38,326 nucleotides of DNA from Spirochaetota bacterium (GTDB lineage Bacteria > Spirochaetota > Spirochaetia > DTKZ01): NCBI GenBank assembly GCA_026418195.1, contig JAOABU010000041.1:1-38326 (forward strand). The letters run 5' to 3'. Position 1 is the first letter of the stretch, and every line of letters starts with the position of its first letter. Made by a program: the position numbers and the translations under genes. The notes below the pieces were generated by a model. It was not told the DNA's origin and searched no databases. It worked only from the letters and a program-made list of their open reading frames with translations. Shown here one piece after another: positions 1 to 9,129 of this stretch.

Positions 1-42
1 CCGGAACAGAAAATTCCCTTAGAAGATTTCAAGGATTTCTAG
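1..42 (+). CDS. 3' end of an upstream gene (partial)
   Basis: The first 13 codons of the window are open in frame 1 and end in TAG at 40-42, giving a tail ending KIPLEDFKDF. The next gene starts 18 bp later on the same strand, so this is probably the preceding cistron of the chemotaxis operon. Too little is visible to name it; a CheW, CheX or other chemotaxis protein would fit the context, but that is inference. Confidence 0.45.
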   Translation, partial: PEQKIPLEDFKDF

Positions 43-60
43 GAACACAAGAGCAAAGGT

Positions 61-1524
61 ATGAAGAAAAAGTACCGCTGGATCCTGCAGGGTGTAATAA
101 TCGGACTTTACCTAATCGGACTAGGAGGGGTTGCATTAGGGGGAAATTGGCGAGCTTTAATCCCCTTCCTTCTTCTTCTGATCCCCCTGGGAGTCTATCT
201 CCGAATCCTTACCCGTGAAGCTCGTGTTTGTACCCATCAAGCTTCCGAGGGTTTTAAAACCCTCCTTTCCTATGGGAAGGGAATTGTACAGAATATATCT
301 TCGCAACTTGAACATCTTCCCAACACGGATTCGCAACAGACCCGACTTCAAGCACTTTACCAGCGCATCGTGAAAGAAGAGGAGCTAAGGGATGCGGGTT
401 CCCATATTTCTTTGGAGAAGATGGTTTCCCTTGTGAATGATTTTAATCAAGAACTAGAAGCTGTTATTAGGGAGTTGGTAACCCAAACAAAGTATTTGGA
501 GGTTCGGGTACAGAAGGATAGCTCTTTAGAACAAGAACTGCAAAGCTTGTGTTCTATCCATCTTCCGTTGGAAGTGACGGATAAATGGAAGAATATTGCC
601 TCTGAACGATGGGATGCCGTTTCTAATGACACGTTAGATAGCCTAAGCCAGATCAAGGAAATGGAAGATTCTAACGTTCGATTCGTGCAGGAGGTAATTA
701 CTCAGTTCCAGCGGCAGCAGAACTCCTATGAGATTTACACAGAAAGTTACCAGGAAAGTCTTAAACAGTACTTTTCCAAGGTAGAAGGTATACGTGCTGC
801 ATACGAACGAGATTTAGATACCTCCACTCAAGAGGTTCAGAACGCCTTTGCCCAGTTCCAGCAGATCAACGATATCGTAGGTCGGATCAAACTAATCTCT
901 TTGAACATGAGCATCGAGGCAAGCAAGGTTAAAGGGTCTGGAGCATTCGGGCTCTTGGCTCGCGAACTAAGGAGATTAGCCGAGTTTACGGAAGAGACCC
1001 TTAAACGGATCTCGCAGCGGATCCAGACAACCCTAGAGGAAGTTGAACGCAATAAAGAAAAACAGATCCAAGAGTTTTCAACCATCATTGGAATCGTTGA
1101 TCATTTCAAAGAGATATCATCGCAGTATGATAAAACGACGATTGAACTGACCGAATACATCCATCGGGCAATTCATCAGATTGAATTGAACCAGAAAAAA
1201 GAACGAGATATGTTGATGAAGTTCTTCCAGAACCTTCAGAACATTGCGATATATAAAGAGGAATTGACCCATGTAATCCACTACCAGAAAAACTTCCTGG
1301 AACGGGTAGATCGGATTGTACAACAGATCGTTCGGGAACACAAAATCTGCCGGGGAGAAGCATGTCCAGACCGTCGAGAGGCTCTGGAACTTTTAGCTTC
1401 ATTGGTTACTACCGATGAAGAACGCAGGTTTATCAATGCTCTATACAAGGAATACTTAGGGATCGATCGGGAAGAGACCCATGGACGGCTATCGGAGTCG
1501 CAGGAAGGAGTTGTACTCTTCTGA
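61..1524 (+). CDS. Membrane-anchored methyl-accepting chemotaxis-like protein without a periplasmic sensor
   Basis: 487 residues. Two hydrophobic segments (about 8-27 and 31-48) form a tight hairpin with almost no periplasmic loop, so the classical ligand-binding domain is absent. The rest is a long predicted coiled coil. Around residues 271-312 it has the chemoreceptor hairpin-tip pattern: ISLNMSIEASKVKG, then FGLLARELRRLAEFTEET, resembling the canonical NxxIEAxxAGExGxGFxVVAxEVRxLAE. This is the region that contacts CheA/CheW in known receptors. The C-terminus has a short Cys-containing tail (CRGEACPD) and no CheR-tethering pentapeptide. It lies 5 bp before cheR and heads the cheR-cheD-cheB run. 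It probably senses an intracellular or membrane-borne cue or acts as a structural receptor; the ligand is unknown. Confidence 0.75.
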   Translation: MKKKYRWILQGVIIGLYLIGLGGVALGGNWRALIPFLLLLIPLGVYLRILTREARVCTHQASEGFKTLLSYGKGIVQNISSQLEHLPNTDSQQTRLQALYQRIVKEEELRDAGSHISLEKMVSLVNDFNQELEAVIRELVTQTKYLEVRVQKDSSLEQELQSLCSIHLPLEVTDKWKNIASERWDAVSNDTLDSLSQIKEMEDSNVRFVQEVITQFQRQQNSYEIYTESYQESLKQYFSKVEGIRAAYERDLDTSTQEVQNAFAQFQQINDIVGRIKLISLNMSIEASKVKGSGAFGLLARELRRLAEFTEETLKRISQRIQTTLEEVERNKEKQIQEFSTIIGIVDHFKEISSQYDKTTIELTEYIHRAIHQIELNQKKERDMLMKFFQNLQNIAIYKEELTHVIHYQKNFLERVDRIVQQIVREHKICRGEACPDRREALELLASLVTTDEERRFINALYKEYLGIDREETHGRLSESQEGVVLF

Positions 1525-1529
1525 ACAGT

Positions 1530-2378
1530 ATGTATGCTTCGAGGAGTGCTTTTGTAGGAGAAAAGGAACTTTCCGATTCCTTGTTCCGAAAGTTCACGGA
1601 ATTACTTCAAGCCTTTTCCGGTATCACCATACGGGAATACAAAAAGTACCTGATGGAGTATCGGCTTCAGAAGCTCGTAGGACCGGGGAAACGGTTTTCC
1701 AACTTTCAGGACCTATACAAAGCCCTTGTTTCCAATTCCGAACATGCTCGGGTCGAGTTCGTGAATGTTCTTACTACGAATTACACTTACTTCTATCGGG
1801 AAGAGGTACATTTTCGGTTTCTTTCCCATTACCTTCGTACCAAAGCTCAAACTCAACCGTACCTTAGATTTTGGAGCGCTGCTTGTGCTAGCGGTGAAGA
1901 GGCCTACAGTATGGCAATTACCGTTGCAGAAGAGGGAACTGCGAAGCAGATCCAGGATGTTAGGATCCTTGCCACTGATATCTCCCTCAAAGTATTGGAG
2001 TTTGCTTTGGAAGGGGTCTATCCTTATCACCGAATTCGCGGACATATACCGGATACTTATTTGAGAAAGTACTTTTCCTTTGATCCACGGCATAATACCT
2101 TTACGGTAAAGGAACAATTGAAAAGTCTTGTTACGTTCCGATACCTAAACTTAATGGATCCTTATCCGTTCCAGAAACAGTTTGATGTAGTATTTCTTCG
2201 GAACGTTCTCATTTACTTTGATATTCACGAAAAGGAACAAATCCTAACAAAGATCTTTTCGGTCATAAAACCGGGTGGATTCCTAGTCCTAGGGTTATCA
2301 GAAAGCCTCGTAGGGGTACAACACTCGTTCAAGCCCTTAAAACACTCAATCTATCGACGGGATATACCTAACACATGA
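1530..2378 (+). CDS. cheR: Chemotaxis protein methyltransferase CheR
   Basis: 282 residues, the usual CheR length. CheR transfers methyl groups from S-adenosylmethionine to glutamates of chemoreceptors in the cytoplasm. Visible features are the N-terminal helical domain (about 1-80), the conserved TTNYTYFYRE stretch (82-91), the SAM-binding FWSAACASGEEAYSMAI segment (about 114-130), the ATDIS acidic strand, FDVVFLRNVLIYFD, and the C-terminal GGFLVLGLSESL. It begins 5 bp after the receptor-like gene and overlaps cheD by 4 bp (ATGA), which indicates translational coupling. Confidence 0.96.
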   Translation: MYASRSAFVGEKELSDSLFRKFTELLQAFSGITIREYKKYLMEYRLQKLVGPGKRFSNFQDLYKALVSNSEHARVEFVNVLTTNYTYFYREEVHFRFLSHYLRTKAQTQPYLRFWSAACASGEEAYSMAITVAEEGTAKQIQDVRILATDISLKVLEFALEGVYPYHRIRGHIPDTYLRKYFSFDPRHNTFTVKEQLKSLVTFRYLNLMDPYPFQKQFDVVFLRNVLIYFDIHEKEQILTKIFSVIKPGGFLVLGLSESLVGVQHSFKPLKHSIYRRDIPNT

Positions 2379-2872
2379 AAACACTGCCAGAATACTTTTT
2401 AAAACCGGGCGAAGTAATCTTCTCCAAACATTCCATCGTGATTAAAACAGTACTTGGTTCCTGTGTAGCGGTATGTATCCACGACAAGGCACATGGATGG
2501 GGAGGGATGTGTCATTACCTTTTACCGTATTCTCCCTCGGAGGAACAGAATAGTACGAAGTATGGAAATATTGCGATCTATACCTTGCTTCACCGTTTTC
2601 TCGTGAAGAATGGATCGAAACGGGAAGATCTAGTAGCTTCGATTATTGGTGGTGCCTTTGTAGTGTTTGATGAACGGGAAATTTTTTTTATTGGGGATCG
2701 AAACATTGACACTGCGATCACGATTCTAAAGAAGGAGAAGATCCGGATCCTTCATATGCACACAGGAGGTGAACACGGTCGTAAAGTCCTGTACAATACC
2801 GCTACTAACAAACTCCACATAGGGAGTTTAGAAAAGATCACTGTGGATGATTTGTATAATCCGAATATTTAA
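2375..2872 (+). CDS. cheD: Chemoreceptor glutamine deamidase CheD
   Basis: 165 residues, typical of CheD. The enzyme converts receptor glutamines to methylatable glutamates and binds CheC/CheY-P in other bacteria. The catalytic cysteine motif TVLGSCVAVCIHD is at residues 25-37 with Cys30 as the likely nucleophile, and the partner His47 is in WGGMCHYLLP. The IIGGAFVVF and HTGGEHGRKV stretches are also conserved in the family. The start overlaps the end of cheR by 4 bp. Its position between cheR and cheB makes a complete receptor-modification cassette. Confidence 0.95.
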   Translation: MKTLPEYFLKPGEVIFSKHSIVIKTVLGSCVAVCIHDKAHGWGGMCHYLLPYSPSEEQNSTKYGNIAIYTLLHRFLVKNGSKREDLVASIIGGAFVVFDEREIFFIGDRNIDTAITILKKEKIRILHMHTGGEHGRKVLYNTATNKLHIGSLEKITVDDLYNPNI

Positions 2873-2880
2873 GGTGCGAA

Positions 2881-4038
2881 ATGGAAAAGATACGAGTGCT
2901 AGTAATCGACGATTCCGCAATAGTCCGAGACGTGCTATCCGGAGCCATCGCATCCCAACCGGATATGGAGTTGGTTGGTACGGCTCCGGATCCGTTTGTA
3001 GGGCGGGATAAGATCGTTCGGGACAAACCCGACGTGGTCACCCTAGACATCGAAATGCCACGAATGGATGGACTGACCTTTTTGGAACGATTGATGCATT
3101 TTCATCCCCTCCCTGTCATTATTGTTAGTTCCATCACTACAAAGGATCCCTACGCTGCAATCAAGGCATTAGAGCTAGGGGCATTCGATGTGGTGAATAA
3201 ACCGGGAGGAAGCCTCACAGTAGAGGAGGTAAAAGAAGAGGTCCTTCGAAAAATCCGGCAAGCTTTTGATGCTCGAGAAGATTTCCTCCGCAAATGGTGG
3301 ATCCTGGCAGAAAAAACTGTCTCGGATCTAAGGACAACTACGAAAAAAGGACCTCAAATTAGGTCAGCGAAGAAACAATTTGGATTTTCACCGCAAAGGA
3401 TGGGACAGACCCCCAATCTGTTAACCCAACTCGTTACCACAGAGAAGCTAATCGCTATCGGTGCCTCTACAGGGGGCACAGTGGCACTTGAAACAATTTT
3501 TCGAACGCTTCCGCAAAACCTTCCCCCCATAGTTGTGGTACAACACATGCCTGAGGGATTTACTACTCAGTTCGCCCAACGGTTGAATGAGTTGTGTGAA
3601 CTGAGAGTGAAAGAAGGGGAAGAGGAGGAACTGCTAGAGGCAGGAACAGTGTATATTGCCCCCGGGGGTTACCATATGGAAGTAGTACGTAGGGGTGCGA
3701 GTATGTTTCTCCACCTCCATAAAGGTGAGAGAATCCAATTCCAACGACCCGCAGTAGATGTGCTTTTCCGTTCCGTGGCGAAACAGGTGGGGAAGAATGC
3801 GTTAGGAATCCTTCTAACAGGGATGGGAAAAGATGGGGCTGAAGGTTTACTGGCGATGAGACAATCCGGTGCAATCACAGTAGCCCAAGATGAAGCTTCC
3901 TCCATTGTTTGGGGTATGCCCAAAGCAGCGATCGATTTGAATGCTGCTCTTCGAGTCCTTTCCCTTGAAGGAATACCTGAAACGATTATTCAATTTGCTC
4001 GGGGAACCCTAGGAGGAGAGAAGATAAAGGAGCCTTAA
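2881..4038 (+). CDS. cheB: Protein-glutamate methylesterase/response regulator CheB
   Basis: 385 residues: receiver domain (about 1-120), linker (about 125-180), methylesterase domain (about 185-375). The receiver has the acidic pair D10/D11, phospho-acceptor Asp56 in TLDIEMPRMDG, and the late Lys in VNKPGG. The esterase triad is visible as Ser196 (GASTGG), His222 (VVQHMPEGF) and Asp318 (LLTGMGKDGAEG). Spacing between these residues equals that of the E. coli triad. The gene starts 8 bp after cheD. It removes methyl groups added by CheR when phosphorylated by CheA, which is not in this window. Confidence 0.97.
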   Translation: MEKIRVLVIDDSAIVRDVLSGAIASQPDMELVGTAPDPFVGRDKIVRDKPDVVTLDIEMPRMDGLTFLERLMHFHPLPVIIVSSITTKDPYAAIKALELGAFDVVNKPGGSLTVEEVKEEVLRKIRQAFDAREDFLRKWWILAEKTVSDLRTTTKKGPQIRSAKKQFGFSPQRMGQTPNLLTQLVTTEKLIAIGASTGGTVALETIFRTLPQNLPPIVVVQHMPEGFTTQFAQRLNELCELRVKEGEEEELLEAGTVYIAPGGYHMEVVRRGASMFLHLHKGERIQFQRPAVDVLFRSVAKQVGKNALGILLTGMGKDGAEGLLAMRQSGAITVAQDEASSIVWGMPKAAIDLNAALRVLSLEGIPETIIQFARGTLGGEKIKEP

Positions 4039-4051
4039 CACATCCGTTGCA

Positions 4052-4079
4052 CTCCTCTTAGCTGAAAGGAGCTTTTCAG
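4052..4079 (+). promoter_or_regulatory. Two alternative hairpins around the ribosome binding site of the MASE3 kinase gene
   Basis: The only spacer of note in the che/kinase run. CTCCT (4052-4056) can pair with the Shine-Dalgarno AGGAG (4067-4071). Alternatively CTGAAA (4062-4067) pairs with TTTCAG (4074-4079) and presents GGAGCT in the loop. The two pairings use overlapping bases. The ATG follows at 4083. Whether either forms in vivo is unknown. Confidence 0.4.
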
Positions 4080-4082
4080 GGT

Positions 4083-5525
4083 ATGAAAAAAAAGTTACCG
4101 AAATATTTGTTCTTTTTTATCCACCTTTTGGTGTTAGACTTGCTTTACACCTCTGGTATCGTGAACTACTTATTCCTCCATTCCATGATAGAAGGGGTAG
4201 CCATTGTGGTGTCTGCATCTCTCTGTATCATTGGTTGGGAGACTTTTTCCATTGCAAAAAACTCTCGGTTTCTCTTTCTTGCTGTTGGGTATCTTGGAGT
4301 GGCGTTGTTGGATACCTTGCATACCCTAGCCTATAAAGGAATGGGGGTGTTTCCGGGAAGTTCCGCGAATCTTCCTACTCAACTTTGGATGGCTGCTCGG
4401 TACATGGAAGCTATCACCTTTTTAGCCTTTTGCTTCTCTATCGGAAAAAACTTCTCTTTCCCTCGGGCCCAGATATTCTGGGGGATGTATGGGTGGGTAA
4501 TACTGAATCTTCTTCTCATTCTAACTGGGTTTTTCCCGGACTGTTTCCTCGAAGAAACAGGCCTTACTCCCTTTAAAATTGCCAGCGAATACGTCGTTTC
4601 AGGACTTTTTCTATTATGTGTGTGGATAATTATTCGACAACGATCCGTTCAATCAAAACCCCAGGTGATCCTGCTCACCAGCGCTCTTATTCTTAAGATT
4701 CTTTCCGAAATGAGTTTTACTCTTTACACGGATGTGTATGGATTTATGAACTATTTAGGTCACGTATTCAAGTTTTTTTCGGTGTTACTCGTGTATGATG
4801 CGTTGATCGAGCAAACTCTTCAGAATCCATTCCAAAGCTTGTTCATAGAAATAGAACAGAAAAACGAAGCTTTAGAACGAGAGGTTTTCGAAAAAGAAGA
4901 GAAACGAAGACTCCTTGAACAAGAAAATGCTCAAAAAGAACAGCTTTTACGTGAGGTGCATCACCGAATCAAGAACAATCTTGCTTCCATTATGGGACTA
5001 TTACAGTTAAAGCTAGAAACTACCCTTTCTCAGGAAACCCAGCTTGTGTTGCAGGAAACCATAGGGAGATTACAAACCATGGCTACCCTATATACGAAAC
5101 TCCTTGTTTCTACCGAACACGAACATGTGGATGGAAAGGAATACTTAGAAACGTTGTTGGATGCGTTCAGAAAACTCTACACAGGGTTCCCCCGGGTGCG
5201 AATTGAGCAACAGATTCAACCCTTTCGTATGGATCCCAAAAGATTGTTTCTTGTGGGAGTTGTTCTAAACGAGCTAGTCACCAACGCATACAAGTACGCA
5301 TTTGAAGGGAAGGATTCGGGTACCATCGAGGTAAGGTTGGAACATTCGGAAGGATGGGGCCATCTATTCATCCAGGATGATGGAGTAGGGATAACGTTGG
5401 AAAAACGAAGGGGATCAACGGGATATGGGTTGAAGTTGGTGGAAATGCTAAGCTCTCAGCTGAAAGGTTGGTGCGCACTCCAAAGCGATCAGGGTACCCA
5501 ATGGGAAATCGCATTTCCTCTATGA
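4083..5525 (+). CDS. MASE3-type membrane sensor histidine kinase (HisKA_2 family)
   Basis: 480 residues. The N-terminal half (about 5-245) is hydrophobic with seven likely membrane segments and the LLDTLHTLAYKGMGVF motif characteristic of MASE3 sensor domains. A coiled-coil linker (about 255-288) leads to the HisKA_2 phospho-acceptor box LLREVHHRIKNNLASIMGLL, with His293/His294. The ATP-binding domain shows NELVTNAYKYAF (N-box), DDGVGI, and GYGLKLVEMLS. ATG at 4083 is preceded by an AGGAG that can fold into hairpins. The end overlaps the next kinase gene by 4 bp (ATGA). No partner regulator of its own is adjacent; it may feed the downstream regulator or an unlinked one. Confidence 0.88.
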   Translation: MKKKLPKYLFFFIHLLVLDLLYTSGIVNYLFLHSMIEGVAIVVSASLCIIGWETFSIAKNSRFLFLAVGYLGVALLDTLHTLAYKGMGVFPGSSANLPTQLWMAARYMEAITFLAFCFSIGKNFSFPRAQIFWGMYGWVILNLLLILTGFFPDCFLEETGLTPFKIASEYVVSGLFLLCVWIIIRQRSVQSKPQVILLTSALILKILSEMSFTLYTDVYGFMNYLGHVFKFFSVLLVYDALIEQTLQNPFQSLFIEIEQKNEALEREVFEKEEKRRLLEQENAQKEQLLREVHHRIKNNLASIMGLLQLKLETTLSQETQLVLQETIGRLQTMATLYTKLLVSTEHEHVDGKEYLETLLDAFRKLYTGFPRVRIEQQIQPFRMDPKRLFLVGVVLNELVTNAYKYAFEGKDSGTIEVRLEHSEGWGHLFIQDDGVGITLEKRRGSTGYGLKLVEMLSSQLKGWCALQSDQGTQWEIAFPL

Positions 5526-7099
5526 CCCTCTCGCTCCAGCTTCGGATTACGATCGTTGTCTCCTTCATCATTCTCATCGCTTTAGGGCTAGAGACCCTCT
5601 TGATTAAACGATCCTTTGAGTCCTACATCGTTACCCAAACGGAGAATCGGGTGCTTTCCATTGCAACACAGGTTGCCCAGGATCCAGAGATTATCGAAGC
5701 CTTCCATCTACCCGATCCTTCTAAACGGATCCAGCCTATTGCCGAGAAGGTCCGGATGATGACTGGCACTTCATACGTGGTAGTGTTCAACATGGATACC
5801 ATCCGGTATTCCCATCCTGTTCCAGAGAGGATCGGTCAGCACTTTGTAGGGGGGGATGAACAGGACTCTCTTAAAGGAAAACGGTACGTGTCCCAGGCGC
5901 ATGGAACACTGGGACTTTCCATCCGAGCCTTCGTGCCTATTTTCGATGCTTCGAGTACCCAGATCGGTGTGGTATCGGTGGGACAACTCTTGAGGGATGT
6001 GGAGATGGAAAGCCGGAGACTCACCTCGATTCTTTCGGTCGCTTTAGGTCTAAGCCTTTTTGTAGGAGCAGTGGGGGCATTCCTTCTGTCCAGGAGTATT
6101 AAGAAGATACTTTTTGGCCTGGAACCTCAGGAAATTGCCACGTTGCTGGAGGAACGGAATGTGATCCTCTCTTCCATCAAGGAAGGTGTACTAGCTGTGG
6201 ATCGGGATGCGAGAGTCATCCTAATCAATGAGAACGCAAAGGCTCTCCTAGGTTTGAGGGATGTTCCAGAAAAGTGCAGGGTTCAGGATCTTATCCCTAC
6301 TTCCAAACTGCCGAAGGTGATTCGCTCGAGGGAACCTGATTACGACGAGGAACAGATCGTGAACCATCGAGTTTTGTTGGTGAACCGAGTACCCATGGTG
6401 TCTAAGGGTGAAGTGATCGGTGCGGTAGCTACATTCCGGGATATGAGCGAGATCCGTTCCATGGCAGAGGAACTGACCTCTGTGAAACAGTACGTGGAAG
6501 GTCTGCGGGCACAGCACCACGAGTTCCTCAATCGGTTGCACGTGATAGCGGGCTTGCTGCAGTTGAAGGAATATCGAAAAGCAGTAGATTTCGTACTAGA
6601 CACGGTCAGTAAAGACCAGGAGGTTTTAGATTACCTTAAGACCCACGTACAGGAACCTACGATATCGGGTTTACTATTGGCAAAGATTACCAGCGCTCGG
6701 GAACAGAACATAGAGATCGAGTTCCCATCCGAGGCTCGATTCCCTCCCATCCGAAAGGAGGTTGTAGGGTCATTGGTAACAGTGTTGGGGAATCTAATCC
6801 AGAACGCCATTGAAGCGTTACGAGAATCAGGAAGAGTACCTAAGAAGATAGGAATCCTCTTTTCTCTTTCCGAGAATCAATTTACCATACGGATACAGGA
6901 CACAGGGCTAGGGGTTTCACAAGAAGCAAAGGATCGAATCTTTCAAAAGGGGTTTACTACAAAGAAAGAGGGAAAGGGAATGGGACTCTTTTTAGTAAGA
7001 CAACAGGTGGAAGGGTTGGGTGGTTCTGTGGCATTCGAATCTAGCGAACAAGGCACAGTATTCACCGTGGTGCTTCCGAAAGAAAGGGTTTGCCTATGA
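5522..7099 (+). CDS. CitA/DcuS-like sensor histidine kinase for carboxylates
   Basis: 525 residues with the start at the ATGA overlap with the previous stop; an in-frame ATG at 5468 would add 18 residues that do not look like part of the family. Membrane segment 1 is at about 8-26, followed by a periplasmic CACHE-like domain (about 30-175) containing SHPVPERIGQ, as in DcuS/CitA. Membrane segment 2 spans about 176-197. A PAS domain follows (about 210-320, ILSSIKEGVLAVDRDARVIL). The kinase core is SPOB_a-like, RAQHHEFLNRLHVIAGLLQ, with His333 as likely phospho-acceptor, then NAIEAL, DTGLGVS and GKGMGLFLV. Family members sense citrate, fumarate, malate or related acids. It overlaps its regulator gene by 4 bp and faces a TRAP transporter. 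Confidence 0.92.
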   Translation: MTLSLQLRITIVVSFIILIALGLETLLIKRSFESYIVTQTENRVLSIATQVAQDPEIIEAFHLPDPSKRIQPIAEKVRMMTGTSYVVVFNMDTIRYSHPVPERIGQHFVGGDEQDSLKGKRYVSQAHGTLGLSIRAFVPIFDASSTQIGVVSVGQLLRDVEMESRRLTSILSVALGLSLFVGAVGAFLLSRSIKKILFGLEPQEIATLLEERNVILSSIKEGVLAVDRDARVILINENAKALLGLRDVPEKCRVQDLIPTSKLPKVIRSREPDYDEEQIVNHRVLLVNRVPMVSKGEVIGAVATFRDMSEIRSMAEELTSVKQYVEGLRAQHHEFLNRLHVIAGLLQLKEYRKAVDFVLDTVSKDQEVLDYLKTHVQEPTISGLLLAKITSAREQNIEIEFPSEARFPPIRKEVVGSLVTVLGNLIQNAIEALRESGRVPKKIGILFSLSENQFTIRIQDTGLGVSQEAKDRIFQKGFTTKKEGKGMGLFLVRQQVEGLGGSVAFESSEQGTVFTVVLPKERVCL

Positions 7100-7785
7100 T
7101 TCGGGTGTTGATCGTAGAGGATGACTTTCGAGTTGCAGAGATCAATCGGAAAATGACGGAACGAGTGCCTGAGTTCATTGTGGTTGGATCGGTAGGAACA
7201 GGTGCAGGGGCCATCCAGTTCGTCATGGAGAAACCTGTAGATTTAATCCTACTGGATGTGTTTCTTCCCGATATGGCGGGCATTGAGGTACTGAAAGAAA
7301 TCCGAAAAAGAGAGCTTCCCATCGATTTCATTCTAGTTACCGCTGCCCATGACAGTAAAACGATCCAGGAGGCATTACGGTATGGGATTTTCGATTATTT
7401 GATCAAACCTATGGAAATGGAACGGTACCAACAGGCATTAAAAAAGTATCGGGACCAACGCATTACGTTTCAGAAGGAAGATGAATTAGATCAACGGGAA
7501 GTGGACTCCGTTCGCTCTAGTGGCAGCGTTCCTACCATGTCATCTTTACCTAAAGGGATCTCTGCACCCACGTTGGAGAAGGTACGGGAGGCAGCCCTGT
7601 CCTTCAACCCTATCCCCTTCACCCTGGAACAGATGGCGGCATCCTTATCCCTATCCAAAATCACAGCTCACCGGTACCTGGAGTTCCTTTACCGAACAGG
7701 AGTTCTGGGGAAGGATTACCAGTACCACAAGGTAGGCCGCCCTACCGCCCTCTATTTCCCCAAAGAACGGCCGGGCAACCTGTGA
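7096..7785 (+). CDS. CitB/DcuR-like response regulator
   Basis: 229 residues, start at the ATG that overlaps the kinase stop. The receiver domain (about 1-120) has the acidic pair in VLIVEDD, phospho-acceptor Asp54 in LILLDVFLPDM, Thr in ILVTAAHD and Lys in YLIKPMEMERY. The C-terminal output domain (about 165-225) has the helix-turn-helix typical of CitB/DcuR/DctR: FTLEQMAASLSLSKITAHRY followed by LEFLYRTGVL and GRPTALYF. Together with the kinase upstream it forms a carboxylate two-component system. The most likely target is the convergent dctPQM operon; candidate A+T-rich operator sequence lies upstream of dctP. Confidence 0.93.
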   Translation: MIRVLIVEDDFRVAEINRKMTERVPEFIVVGSVGTGAGAIQFVMEKPVDLILLDVFLPDMAGIEVLKEIRKRELPIDFILVTAAHDSKTIQEALRYGIFDYLIKPMEMERYQQALKKYRDQRITFQKEDELDQREVDSVRSSGSVPTMSSLPKGISAPTLEKVREAALSFNPIPFTLEQMAASLSLSKITAHRYLEFLYRTGVLGKDYQYHKVGRPTALYFPKERPGNL

Positions 7786-7844
7786 AACTCTATTCAGTTT
7801 TAAACACTCGATCAGGTCCAGGTGTATAAGACTGTTTGCCCTCT

Positions 7845-9119
7845 TCACCCCTTCAATAGCCGCGGAACGAACAGAATGATCTGAGGCACGAAGGTGACGA
7901 TTACAAGGTCTACGAGAAGCGCATAGAGGAAGGGAAGGGTGGCTTTTACGACCCGTTCGATCGGTACCTTTGTAATGGCACTGGCGACGAAGAGATCTAA
8001 CCCAACTGGAGGAGTAATGCATCCGATAGCGAGGTTCACTACCATGAGGACACCAAAGAACACAGGATCAATTCCAAAGGAATGGACAATCGGTAGGAAA
8101 ATGGGGGTGAGGATAACCACCGCAGCTGAGGCGTTAACCATGGTTCCAGCAATAAGGAGAATGATATTTACCGCCACGAGGAATAAAGCAGGTGTCTTTA
8201 TGACCGAAATCACTGCCTGAGCAATCCGTTGGGGAAGCTGTAGGTTAGTGAGCATCCACCCGAATACATTAGCGGCTCCCACAATAAACATAATGATGGT
8301 AGAAGAAATTACCGCTTTGAAAAGGATATCGGGGAAATCCTTCAGCTTCAGTTCCTTATAGATGAACATTCCCACGAGGATGCCATATACAGCGGCTACT
8401 GCGGCAGCTTCGGTAGGGGTAAAAATTCCCCCATATATTCCCCCAATGATGATTACCGGCGTCAGAAGGGCGAAAAAAGATTCCTTGAAGGTTACCCACA
8501 CTCGCGGTAGGGAAAAGGTTCCTTCTCCCGCCCATCCTCTTTTTTTCGATATAAAATAACTAACAAAGCACATGGTGATTCCCATGAGGAATCCCGGAGC
8601 GAATCCTCCCACGAATAGTTCCCCAATGGAAACGCCAGCTACAACTCCGTACACCACCATTGTGATGGATGGAGGAATCACAATGCCTACCGTTCCTCCT
8701 GCAGCGACCACCCCGGTAGCAAACTCCCGGTCATACCCTTTCTGTACCATCTCGTCAATCATGGTAGATCCGATGGCAGCGGTCGTAGCAGCTGAAGAAC
8801 CGGAAATGGCAGCAAAAAACATTCCTGAAACAGCCACCACCTGCGCCAGGCCTCCTGTAAGGGATCCCACAATAGACTGGGCAAAGTTCACCAATCGGCG
8901 GGTTACTCCCCCTGCAGACATGAAGGCTCCTGCCAACATGAAGAAGGGGACAGCCATGAAGGAGAAAGAGTCGATGCCCATGTACATCATTTGGGCTACC
9001 ATTACTTGAGGAAGATTCAATTTCACTAGCAGAACAGAAACGGACAAGCAGAGGGAAAAGGCGACTGGAACTCCGAGGAGAGTTAGGAGCATGAATAGGG
9101 CGATCAATACATAATCCAT
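7845..9119 (-). CDS. dctM: TRAP transporter large permease subunit DctM
   Basis: 424 residues, very hydrophobic, with about 12 membrane segments. Typical family stretches are FFMLAGAFMSAGG, ISGSSAATTAAIGS, GIVIPPSITMVVYG, and near the end AIGCITPPVGLDLFV. It forms the sodium-coupled translocation channel with DctQ. The start is set at 9119 rather than the longer possibility at 9152 because TAAGGAGAT sits 5 nt before this ATG. It begins 10 bp after the dctQ stop and is the last gene of the operon. It ends 59 bp from the convergent regulator gene; no clear terminator is visible in that gap. Confidence 0.95.
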   Translation of the reverse strand: MDYVLIALFMLLTLLGVPVAFSLCLSVSVLLVKLNLPQVMVAQMMYMGIDSFSFMAVPFFMLAGAFMSAGGVTRRLVNFAQSIVGSLTGGLAQVVAVSGMFFAAISGSSAATTAAIGSTMIDEMVQKGYDREFATGVVAAGGTVGIVIPPSITMVVYGVVAGVSIGELFVGGFAPGFLMGITMCFVSYFISKKRGWAGEGTFSLPRVWVTFKESFFALLTPVIIIGGIYGGIFTPTEAAAVAAVYGILVGMFIYKELKLKDFPDILFKAVISSTIIMFIVGAANVFGWMLTNLQLPQRIAQAVISVIKTPALFLVAVNIILLIAGTMVNASAAVVILTPIFLPIVHSFGIDPVFFGVLMVVNLAIGCITPPVGLDLFVASAITKVPIERVVKATLPFLYALLVDLVIVTFVPQIILFVPRLLKG

Positions 9120-9129
9120 AGGGATCTCC

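Noticed and set aside
8572-9009. 145-codon open frame on the plus strand
   Set aside because: Antisense to dctM, with a threonine/proline/alanine-rich product typical of the complement of membrane-protein codons.
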